Assembly (NCBI GenBank): GCA_902464595.1
Contig: CABQJX010000056.1
Location: 1-17,529, forward strand
DNA: 17,529 nt
Reading direction: 5' to 3'
From: an uncultured Lachnoclostridium sp.
Lineage (GTDB): Bacteria; Bacillota; Clostridia; Lachnospirales; Lachnospiraceae
This document shows positions 6,334 through 13,420 of this stretch, piece by piece. Both the position numbers and the translations under genes were made by a program. Under the pieces are notes generated by a model that worked only from the letters and a program-made list of their open reading frames with translations, was not told where the DNA came from and ran no database searches. Every line of letters starts with the position of its first letter. Position 1 is the first letter of the stretch.

Positions 6334-7838
6334 TGGGTATCGAATTTATCTATCCTGAGTTTGAAGTGATCCGAAACGAAAACCGCTGCACAGTCTGTCG
6401 TGTATGCGAGTACCAGTGTGCCAATGGGGTCCACAGCTACGATGAAAAACAGGGCATTATGACGGAAGATGAGACAAAGTGTGTCAATTGCCAGCGATGC
6501 GTTTCTTTCTGCCCATCCAGAGCTCTGAAAATTGTAAAAACGGACTGCTCTCTTCGGGAAAATTCCAACTGGCAGAGCGATACTATGAAAGAAATCTACA
6601 AACAGGCAAACAGCGGCGGCGTTCTTCTCTCATCTATGGGAAACCCGAAGTCTTTTCCTGTTTATTGGGATAAAATTTTAATCAATGCCTCACAGGTAAC
6701 GAATCCTTCCATTGATCCCCTGCGTGAACCGATGGAGACCAGGATATATCTGGGAAAGAAACCTCAAAAAATAAGCCGTACAGAAAATGGAACGCTGGAT
6801 TACAATCTGCCGCCCCAGCTGGAGCTTTCCATGCCTGTTATGTTCTCTGCCATGAGTTATGGCTCCATCAGCTACAATGCCCACAAATCCCTTGCATTAG
6901 CAGCAACTGAACTGGGCATCCTGTACAACACCGGAGAGGGCGGCCTTCATGAAGATTTTTACTCCTATGGTAAAAATACCATTGTTCAGGTTGCTTCTGG
7001 ACGTTTTGGTGTCCATGAGGACTACTTAAATGCAGGCGCTGCCATTGAAATTAAAATGGGGCAGGGCGCAAAGCCAGGCATCGGCGGTCATCTTCCCGGC
7101 TCAAAAATTGTCGGAGATGTATCCCGTACACGCATGATTCCGGAAGGATCTGATGCAATCTCTCCAGCACCTCACCATGATATTTATTCGATTGAAGATT
7201 TACGCCAGCTTGTCTTTTCATTAAAAGAGGCCACCGAATATAAGAAGCCTGTCATCGTTAAGGTTGCGGCGGTACATAATATTGCGGCCATTGCAAGCGG
7301 AATTGCAAGAAGCGGCGCCGATATCATTGCTATTGATGGTTTTCGCGGCGGTACGGGAGCGGCTCCCACCAGAATCCGTGACAATGTAGGAATCCCTGTG
7401 GAGCTTGCCCTTGCAGCCGTTGACCAGCGTCTGCGTGATGAAGGTATCCGCAACGATGTATCCCTAGTAGTCGGCGGAAGCATCCGAAGCGCTGCCGATG
7501 TCATAAAAGCCATTGCACTGGGCGCAGACGCCTGTTATGTTGCCACTGCCGCCCTTCTGGCCCTTGGATGCCATTTATGCCGAACCTGCCAGACTGGTAA
7601 ATGCAACTGGGGGATTGCAACCCAGAGACCCGAACTGGTAAAAAGACTGAATCCGGAAACAGGAAAACAGCGTCTGGTCAACCTGATGACAGCATGGAAC
7701 CATGAAATCAAAGAACTGATGGGCGGCATGGGTATCAACTCCATTGAAGCGCTGCGTGGAAACCGGCTGATGTTAAGAGGAATCGGCTTAACCGAAAAAG
7801 AGCTTGAAATACTCGGCATTTCCCATGCAGGAGAATAA
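6333..7838 (+). CDS. gltB: Glutamate synthase, FMN/iron-sulfur subunit with fused ferredoxin domain (COG0069-like)
   Basis: This 501-residue subunit carries out the reductive step, 2-oxoglutarate plus ammonia to glutamate, on FMN. The N-terminus has two ferredoxin-type 4Fe-4S motifs: Cys19, 22, 25, 29 and Cys50, 53, 56, 60-Pro. The synthase domain follows, with FSAMSYGSIS, the GEGGLHEDF segment, the MGQGAKPGIGGHLPG block and GGTGAAP. Near the C-terminus CHLCRTCQTGKCNWGIATQ supplies the cysteines of the 3Fe-4S cluster. The start overlaps the stop of the amidotransferase gene (TAATG), so translation is coupled. No pyridine-nucleotide subunit (GltD) is encoded in the window, so the electron donor is unknown; ferredoxin is possible. 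Confidence 0.93.
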   Translation: MGIEFIYPEFEVIRNENRCTVCRVCEYQCANGVHSYDEKQGIMTEDETKCVNCQRCVSFCPSRALKIVKTDCSLRENSNWQSDTMKEIYKQANSGGVLLSSMGNPKSFPVYWDKILINASQVTNPSIDPLREPMETRIYLGKKPQKISRTENGTLDYNLPPQLELSMPVMFSAMSYGSISYNAHKSLALAATELGILYNTGEGGLHEDFYSYGKNTIVQVASGRFGVHEDYLNAGAAIEIKMGQGAKPGIGGHLPGSKIVGDVSRTRMIPEGSDAISPAPHHDIYSIEDLRQLVFSLKEATEYKKPVIVKVAAVHNIAAIASGIARSGADIIAIDGFRGGTGAAPTRIRDNVGIPVELALAAVDQRLRDEGIRNDVSLVVGGSIRSAADVIKAIALGADACYVATAALLALGCHLCRTCQTGKCNWGIATQRPELVKRLNPETGKQRLVNLMTAWNHEIKELMGGMGINSIEALRGNRLMLRGIGLTEKELEILGISHAGE

Positions 7839-7874
7839 ATTTTTGTAACTATTTTTTTGGAGGTGTGGTATAAT

Positions 7875-8597
7875 ATGCAAATCATCAATGCTGCAGATTT
7901 AGATTATAGAACTGTAAATGAAAGGCTCCGCCAAACAACTGAAGATTGTATCATTGAAAACTGCTGCGGCCAGCGGTTTCTTGCCGCCGGTATGTCCGAT
8001 AAAAACATTACAATCCATGGTGTACCAGGAAATGCCCTGGGTGCATACTTAAATAACTCCCGTATCACGGTAAAGGGCAATGCACAGGACGCTGTGGGCG
8101 ACACCATGAATGAGGGGAAAATCCTGATTTATGGAAACATCGGAGACGCTGCCGGTTACGCCATGCGGGGCGGAAAGATCTATGTGGAGGGCAACGCCGG
8201 ATACCGCGCCGGAATCCACATGAAAGCTTATAAAGAAAAAATTCCTGTTATGATCATCGGCGGATGTGCAGGAAGCTTTCTGGGTGAATACCAGGCCGGC
8301 GGTATCATTATCATTCTCGGGCTCCACAAAGACGGCAGAAACATTGTCGGCAATTTTCCATGTACCGGTATGCATGGCGGGAAAATGTTCCTGCGCGGAA
8401 ACTGCAGGAACATACACTTTTCAGAACAGGTAACTGCAAAATGTGCGGCTCCGGAAGATTTAGAAGAAATCCAAGAATACCTGTCTGAATATTGTTCAGA
8501 CTTCGGATATTCATTCAGCGAGCTTTTATCCGAACCATTTACAATCATTACACCAGACAGTAAAAATCCGTACAAGCAAATGTATGTAGCGAATTAA
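7875..8597 (+). CDS. Glutamate synthase GXGXG-domain subunit (COG0070-like)
   Basis: A 240-residue protein made mostly of the right-handed beta-helix found at the C-terminus of large glutamate synthases. There it has a structural role and helps form the ammonia channel. Repeating glycine turns are visible: GVPGNALGAYL, GNAQDAVGDTM, GNIGDAAGYAM, GNAGYRAGIHM, then IGGCAGSFLGEYQAGG. The frame is open from a TTG six codons upstream, but GGAGGTG at 7859-7865 points to the ATG at 7875. It sits 36 nt after the FMN subunit gene and 18 nt before glnA, within the same operon. Confidence 0.92.
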   Translation: MQIINAADLDYRTVNERLRQTTEDCIIENCCGQRFLAAGMSDKNITIHGVPGNALGAYLNNSRITVKGNAQDAVGDTMNEGKILIYGNIGDAAGYAMRGGKIYVEGNAGYRAGIHMKAYKEKIPVMIIGGCAGSFLGEYQAGGIIIILGLHKDGRNIVGNFPCTGMHGGKMFLRGNCRNIHFSEQVTAKCAAPEDLEEIQEYLSEYCSDFGYSFSELLSEPFTIITPDSKNPYKQMYVAN

Positions 8598-8615
8598 AAG
8601 AAAGCAGGTAATGTT

Positions 8616-9827
8616 ATGAAGTATTCAAAAGAAGAGGTACTCCAATATATGCAGGAGGAGGATGTGAAATTTATTCGTCTGGCATTTTGCGATGTATTTG
8701 GCAGACAAAAAAATATTTCCATTATGCCCCAGGAGCTTCCCCGGGCTTTTGAACATGGTATCGCCATTGATGCCTCTGCTATCGTTGGTTTTGGCGATGA
8801 AAGCCATTCTGACCTTTTCCTTCATCCAGATGCCGATACCCTGATGCCCCTTCCCTGGAGACCGGAGCATGGGCGTGTAGTAAGGATGTTCTGCAGCATT
8901 ACATATCCAGATGGAACCCTTTTTGAATGTGATACCCGTTCCCTGTTAAAAAAAGCAATTCAAAAAGCAGAACAAACCGGATACCAGTTCTTCTTTGGTG
9001 CGGAACAGGAATTTTACCTGTTTCATCTGGATGACAATGGAAATCCAACTAAAATTCCTTACGATAATGCCAGCTACATGGATATCGCTCCCGAAGACAA
9101 AGGTGAGAATATCCGCCGCGAAGTCTGCCTTACCCTGGAGCAAATGGGAATTTTGCCAGAAAGCTCACATCACGAAGAAGGACCAGGACAAAATGAAATT
9201 GACTTCCGCTATTCTGATCCCCTGACTGCTGCTGACAATTCCATGACCTTTCAGACCGTAGTAAAAACAATCGCCGGACTAAACGGTATTTTTGCAGATT
9301 TCAGTCCTAAGCCATTAGAAAATAAAGCAGGAAACGGCTTTCATATCAACATGTCTGTCAAAGCCACAGACGGCACAGACAATATGGACAGCATGATTGC
9401 CGGTATCCTGGATAAAATTTCGGATATGACTGTATTTCTAAATCCGACCTCCAATTCCTACAACCGCTTTGGCAGCAATAAGGCTCCAAAATATATTTCC
9501 TGGTCCAGCGAAAACCGCTCTCAACTTATCCGAGTTCCTGCAGCAATCGGCATATACCGGCGTGCTGAACTTCGTTCTCCCGATCCGTCTGCAAATACTT
9601 ACCTGGCTTTTGCTCTTATGATCTATGCTGCTTTAGAAGGGATTCAAAATAAACTGGTATTGCCGCCTCCTGCGGATATCAATTTATATAAAGCAGATGA
9701 TAGTACTCTTAAAAATTTCAAGCAGCTTCCTAAAGATTTTAAATCTGCCTGCACGGTTGCTGCAAATAGTGATTTTATAAAAAAATATATACCAAATGCC
9801 ATATTAAATATCTATTGTAATCAATAG
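8616..9827 (+). CDS. glnA: Type I glutamine synthetase, short gut-clostridial form
   Basis: It makes glutamine for the adjacent glutamate synthase, giving a complete GS-GOGAT cycle in one operon. Motifs in order are GAEQEFYLF, SSHHEEGPGQNEIDF, KPLENKAGNGFHINMS (ATP and glutamate site), NPTSNSYNRFG, ENRSQLIRVP and ELRSPDPSANTYLAFAL. At 403 residues it is shorter than the roughly 440 of Bacillus GlnA. It lacks the usual C-terminal helix, and the normal DGSSIEGF segment reads DASAIVGFG. From memory, enzymes of this shape are common in gut Clostridia, so I read this as a subfamily trait and not as damage. The ATG has an AGCAGGT site 7 nt upstream. No adenylylation tyrosine context is seen. Confidence 0.92.
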   Translation: MKYSKEEVLQYMQEEDVKFIRLAFCDVFGRQKNISIMPQELPRAFEHGIAIDASAIVGFGDESHSDLFLHPDADTLMPLPWRPEHGRVVRMFCSITYPDGTLFECDTRSLLKKAIQKAEQTGYQFFFGAEQEFYLFHLDDNGNPTKIPYDNASYMDIAPEDKGENIRREVCLTLEQMGILPESSHHEEGPGQNEIDFRYSDPLTAADNSMTFQTVVKTIAGLNGIFADFSPKPLENKAGNGFHINMSVKATDGTDNMDSMIAGILDKISDMTVFLNPTSNSYNRFGSNKAPKYISWSSENRSQLIRVPAAIGIYRRAELRSPDPSANTYLAFALMIYAALEGIQNKLVLPPPADINLYKADDSTLKNFKQLPKDFKSACTVAANSDFIKKYIPNAILNIYCNQ

Positions 9828-9855
9828 CTTTCATTCTTATGAGGAGGGGTGCAAA

Positions 9856-10440
9856 ATGAGTTTAAAAGAGCGTGTTTACAGTATCCTCATTGTGTCTGCA
9901 ACAGATGCTTTCAACTCTGCCTTTGCCGACCTGCTTCCTGAAACAAGATACTCTCCCGTCCATACTGTCTCAAGCATCAATGCCGCCAGATGTACGCTTA
10001 CAGAAAAGACTTATGATTTCGTTATCATTAATGCCCCTTTACGCGATGATATGGGCGTTCGTTTTGCCATTGATACCTGCAGTAATAAACAGTCCGTTGT
10101 TCTTCTTCTGGTAAAAAGCGATATTCATAACGGCATCCATGATCAGGTTACGGAATATGGTGTATTTACCTTGTCAAAACCAATATCGAAAGCAACTATG
10201 GCATATGCGCTTAACTGGCTGGAAAGCGCCAGGGAACGGCTAAGACAATTTGAGAAAAAATCTTTATCCATTGAAGAAAAAATGGCTGAAATCCGCCTTG
10301 TCAATAAGGCAAAGTGGATTTTGATCAGCCAGCTTTCCATGAGCGAGCCGGAAGCTCACCGCTACATAGAAAAACAGGCAATGGATCGCTGTGTTACCAA
10401 ACGAACCATTGCCGAGGAAATCATTAAGACCTATTCTTAA
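9856..10440 (+). CDS. ANTAR-domain RNA-binding antiterminator with degenerate receiver (NitR-like)
   Basis: This 194-residue protein is the likely regulator of the leaders described here. Residues 1-120 have a response-regulator receiver shape (YSILIV..., YDFVIINAPL, LSKP). The phosphorylation pocket is lost: the acidic pair after the first strand is Ser14-Ala15 and the phosphoacceptor aspartate is Asn59, although Lys108 is kept. A helical linker (about 120-150) leads to the ANTAR three-helix domain (about 150-193), with NKAKWILISQLSMSEPEAHRYI and TIAEEIIKTY. ANTAR proteins bind paired hexaloop hairpins and prevent terminator formation. GGAGG precedes the ATG. I recall an ANTAR protein called NitR near glnA in Clostridium saccharobutylicum; this is probably its counterpart. 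The signal it senses is not evident. Confidence 0.9.
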   Translation: MSLKERVYSILIVSATDAFNSAFADLLPETRYSPVHTVSSINAARCTLTEKTYDFVIINAPLRDDMGVRFAIDTCSNKQSVVLLLVKSDIHNGIHDQVTEYGVFTLSKPISKATMAYALNWLESARERLRQFEKKSLSIEEKMAEIRLVNKAKWILISQLSMSEPEAHRYIEKQAMDRCVTKRTIAEEIIKTYS

Positions 10441-10526
10441 TTCCCCTTCCATATTGATTCAGCCTCAATGTACTGCTTAAACTTTTCATGCGATGGTATC
10501 CTTCTCATAAAGCGAATAGCATACAC
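10437..10526 (-). pseudogene. Orphan 3' end of an unrecognised gene
   Basis: In one minus frame the reading VYAIRFMRRIPSHEKFKQYIEAESIWKGN ends at a TAA that overlaps the stop of the antiterminator gene tail to tail. The composition (charged, helical, no early stops) looks like the true C-terminus of a protein. It lies just downstream of the AbiEii fragment, in a different frame from it. I do not recognise the family. It may be the remaining tail of a gene whose body was lost. Confidence 0.3.
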
Positions 10527-10870
10527 GGATTGCTCCCATAATCATACTCCATTCCAGAGCAGGCGCATAAGAAAACACCGTCATCAATCGGGGCCGTTAC
10601 GATTGCAGAAATCAGATTTTCAATGTCCTCCACATTGACATTGGCTCCTTTTATGGTTGCATCTAAATCCATTATTGAACGGACATCCAGCCCTACCATA
10701 GCGGCTACCAACATCCCTCCCTTTAAGATAAACTTGTCACGATATTCAGAAAGAGAAATTCGCTCCAAAAACGCTCCATCATATAGTTACGCATTAAGAT
10801 CTGTGCATCTGCAGATTTCTCTCTGGAAAGATTTCGTATTAGATCCTTCAGTTGTTTTGCTGTTTTTCAT
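10505..10870 (-). pseudogene. AbiEii-family nucleotidyltransferase toxin, fragment B
   Basis: AbiEii proteins are the toxin half of AbiE abortive-infection systems and transfer nucleotides to cellular targets. The open part reads MERISLSEYRDKFILKGGMLVAAMVGLDVRSIMDLDATIKG, the characteristic N-terminal core with the GG-M and D-L-D motif. Upstream, the start at 10867 reads MKNSK, then needs one base removed to give QLKDLIRNLSREKSADAQILMRNYMMER. It then needs one T added to a five-T run near 10770 to continue as FLERISLSEY. The 3' two thirds are missing after about residue 100. Two frameshifts plus truncation make it non-functional as a toxin. No AbiEi antitoxin gene is present. Confidence 0.75.
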
Positions 10871-11151
10871 CAAAAATACCACCGAACTCATATTTCACAG
10901 CAGATGGCGTAATAATGTCTCCTGTAGAAACATCATCATTTAGATTGATTTTACAAATCGAATTAAGTGCTGCTGAAATCTTTTCTTCTGTCAAAGGCAG
11001 ATTGCGCAAAGCAGTATCCAAATCCATTGTTGATCTGGTATCCAGTCCAACGATAGCTGTAATCAGCATTCCACCTTTAACAACAAACTTTTCGCTATAT
11101 TCTGATACAGATAACCTTTCCAAGAGACGCTCAAACATATAATTCTGCAAA
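10848..11151 (-). pseudogene. AbiEii-family nucleotidyltransferase toxin, fragment A
   Basis: LQNYMFERLLERLSVSEYSEKFVVKGGMLITAIVGLDTRSTMDLDTALRNLPLTEEKI is the same N-terminal nucleotidyltransferase core as fragment B, but only moderately similar to it, so they are two paralogues and not a recent duplication. The reading frame ends after about 100 residues where it runs into the start of fragment B. Its C-terminal domain is absent. At its 5' end it is fused in frame to a winged-helix remnant. Function is unlikely. Confidence 0.72.
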
Positions 11152-11291
11152 TAAATAACGCCCCCCGTCCTCCCTGGAAACGTCATAAGGGATATGTAAT
11201 CCATTCCTGCAAGCTTTTTTTAAGTTCTTCCAACTGTAGCCTTTGAAATTCCCCAGCGAACAGCCAATTCACTTTCATGCTCGGATTTTTC
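11152..11291 (-). pseudogene. Winged-helix DNA-binding remnant fused to AbiEii fragment A
   Basis: The frame reads EKSEHESELAVRWGISKATVGRT, a TAA stop, then KKLAGMDYISLMTFPGRTGGVIY. This has the helix-turn-helix plus wing layout of GntR/MarR-like regulators (recognition helix near SKATVGRT, wing near FPGRTGGVIY). No start codon lies upstream because stops occur at 11292-11297. A single in-frame TAA (expected Leu) breaks it. It continues in the same frame into fragment A. I infer a recombination product of two dead genes. Confidence 0.45.
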
Positions 11292-11355
11292 TCATTATGG
11301 AATGGACAGACTGCCATGCCCATGTAATTCTATACGGACGGAACAGGAACAAACC

Positions 11356-12735
11356 TTACTCCAAAGCCTTTTCCTTCCACTTCCCCCAGCGATAGAAAAC
11401 AGCTGTGATCACTGCTCCAAGAACCCAGGATGCCAGAAGGGAGATCCAGATGCAGGCATACCAGCCCGAGGGCATTTCCGGCGTTCTGGTCAGCCAGGCA
11501 ATTCCATAGGCCAGCGGTACGCGGATCGCAACGGTGGTGATCAGGGAAATCCACATAGGCGTCATCGTATCTCCTGCCCCCCGCATCACACCGGACAGGC
11601 TTTGGGTCACTGCCATGGCAAGGTATCCCAGAGCCAGCACCCGCATCATGTTGTTGCTCAGCGTAACCAACTCAGAGGTGGAGGTAAAAATTGCCATCAG
11701 ATGACGGCCAAAAAACAGAATAACGGCTGTAATGGCGGCCGAAGTTCCTACCGCGATCAGCGTTCCCTGCTTCGCCCCCGCTTTTACTCGTTCCAGCTTT
11801 TTTGCGCCTACGTTCTGTCCGGAATATGTGGTCATCGCTGTGCCGAAGGAGAAATTCGGCATCATGGCAAATCCATCTACTCTCATAATAATAACGTTGG
11901 CGGCAATCACCATTTCTCCGAAGCTGTTGGTCAGAGACTGTACAACAACCATAGCCAAAGAAAAGATGGCCTGTGTAATTCCGCTGGGAACACCCAGCCG
12001 TATTACGGTTGTAATATTTTCTTTGTGAGGCTTTAAGTAGCTCGCCTTTAAATCAAACAAATGCTTCATCTTTCTGAGCTTCAAAAAACACAGAACAGCA
12101 GAAATCATCTGTGCGATCACAGTAGCAAGCGCAACTCCTGACACTCCCATATGAAGGCCTGCTACAAACCACAGATCCAGAACAATATTGATCACTGTGG
12201 CGATCATCAGATAAAGCAGGGCAGAAAAAGAATCTCCCAGACCTCTCAGAACACCGCACAGGATATTGTAATACGCCACTCCCGCAATCCCATACATCAT
12301 AATGAACAAATAATCAGAACACCAATCTATGATGCTTGCCGGAGTATTTAAAAGCTCCAGGATCGGCCGAATTGCCGCTGATCCTACGATCATCAAAAAT
12401 ACGGCGGAAGCTGCTGTCAAAGTCAGCACGCTTCCAATGGTTCTGGAAAGATTTTCTCTGTCCCTGGAACCAAAATACTGGGAAACCATAATGCTGGCTC
12501 CCATAGAAATTCCGATAAAAAGTACCAGCAGCAGATTCAGGATAGGGCTGGCGCTTCCCACCGCCGCCAGCGCATTGTCTCCCACATACCGGCCCACAAC
12601 AATACTGTCTACTGTGTTGTAAAGCTGCTGGGCTACATTCCCAATAATCATGGGAATCGTAAAAAGTACAATTTTTTCCCATGGACGCCCCTCTGTCATG
12701 TCCACCTGGGCAAATAGTTTTTTCAGACTGTTCAT
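11356..12735 (-). CDS. MATE-family multidrug/cation antiporter
   Basis: A 459-residue inner-membrane exporter with twelve predicted helices in two six-helix halves. Typical family segments are FTIPMIIGNVAQQLYNTVDSIVVGRYVG at the first helix and LGVPSGITQAIFSLAMVVVQ opening the second half. Conserved LRGLGDSFSAL and MRGAGDTMTPM occur at matching places in the two halves. It would expel drugs or metabolites in exchange for Na+ or H+. A GTG two codons upstream is in frame, but GAGGTGGGG lies 4-5 nt before the ATG at 12733-12735, which I choose. The stop of the jetD remnant lies 2 nt before this ATG, so it is probably transcribed with the Wadjet relic and translationally coupled to it. Substrate unknown. 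Confidence 0.92.
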   Translation of the reverse strand: MNSLKKLFAQVDMTEGRPWEKIVLFTIPMIIGNVAQQLYNTVDSIVVGRYVGDNALAAVGSASPILNLLLVLFIGISMGASIMVSQYFGSRDRENLSRTIGSVLTLTAASAVFLMIVGSAAIRPILELLNTPASIIDWCSDYLFIMMYGIAGVAYYNILCGVLRGLGDSFSALLYLMIATVINIVLDLWFVAGLHMGVSGVALATVIAQMISAVLCFLKLRKMKHLFDLKASYLKPHKENITTVIRLGVPSGITQAIFSLAMVVVQSLTNSFGEMVIAANVIIMRVDGFAMMPNFSFGTAMTTYSGQNVGAKKLERVKAGAKQGTLIAVGTSAAITAVILFFGRHLMAIFTSTSELVTLSNNMMRVLALGYLAMAVTQSLSGVMRGAGDTMTPMWISLITTVAIRVPLAYGIAWLTRTPEMPSGWYACIWISLLASWVLGAVITAVFYRWGKWKEKALE

Positions 12736-12737
12736 TT

Positions 12738-13361
12738 TCACCCCACCTCATTTACTGTTTCTTTTCTTCCATTCATATCTTCTAACATCAGCTCCATCAG
12801 CTGTTCCTGATAACCAGCCTTCTTCTGATTGAGAGCCTCCGCCTTCACTTCTGCCAAAGCCGGATGGCTGACTTTTTCCAATTTACTCAGGCTTTCAGCA
12901 GAAATAGGTTCCTCTGACATGCTCAAACGATAGTCATCTCCTGACATATGCCAAAGGCAGGCGCTTTTTCCAGCTCTCCAAAGTATCTTTTCCGCAATCC
13001 CTATTCCCTCAGGATCCAAATCTCCACAGTAATAAATCATATTTCCATTTTCCCAGAGAAGATCCATCAGCATCCAGGAGGCTGTTTTCACCTGACCGGA
13101 GGTACAGATCAGAGGAACCTCTTTTCCCTGCAGGCTTTCACATAGATGAGAAAACACCATTTGATTTTCCACTGCATACACCTTGTTTGACCTGGCCTGG
13201 GCGCTTTTGATCCTTCCCAGGTTGGAAAGAGTGATCACAAACGGTTCTCCCATCTCTAAAAATCCCCTATAAGCCGGGTGCTCCCCCTCCTCTGTATAAA
13301 GATGGATCCCGTATGCGGTGGTAAAGCTGGAAATATCATCTCTGCAAAATGAAAGGTTTCC
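12738..13361 (-). pseudogene. jetD: JetD (Wadjet type II, DUF2399) C-terminal part
   Basis: JetD is the Toprim nuclease of Wadjet plasmid-defence complexes. The open frame gives LSFCRDDISSFTTAYGIHLYTEEGEHPAYRGFLEMGEPFVITLSNL and then the Toprim core: AVENQ with the catalytic Glu, and YYCGDLDPEGIGIA with the DxD pair. The nuclease residues therefore survive, but about the first half of the usual 400 or so residues is gone. The frame has no start codon before the internal ATG at 13251-13253, and that ATG has no convincing ribosome site. It is joined out of frame to the first codons of jetC. Probably not expressed as a working protein. Confidence 0.85.
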
Positions 13362-13420
13362 TCATCATAAAGCCAAAAATTTACAAATCCCATTCGATTC
13401 ATATGCCAGCGGTTACTCAT
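13340..13420 (-). pseudogene. jetC: JetC (Wadjet type II SMC/SbcC-like ATPase, TIGR02680) 5' stub
   Basis: JetC is the large DNA-extruding ATPase, about 1,300 residues or more in this family. Only MSNRWHMNRMGFVNFWLYDEETFHFA is left, the characteristic N-terminus that should continue into the Walker A region (LLRGQNASGKS-like). The ATG (13418-13420) overlaps the jetB stop (ATGAGTAA), the native operon joint. The frame then runs into jetD sequence in the wrong phase and stops after about 50 codons. The deletion point lies around 13340-13357. Confidence 0.85.

Noticed and set aside
11302..12036. Plus-strand open frame of 244 codons
   Set aside because: It is antisense to the MATE gene, with composition (His, Gln, Arg rich, low complexity) typical of a shadow frame.
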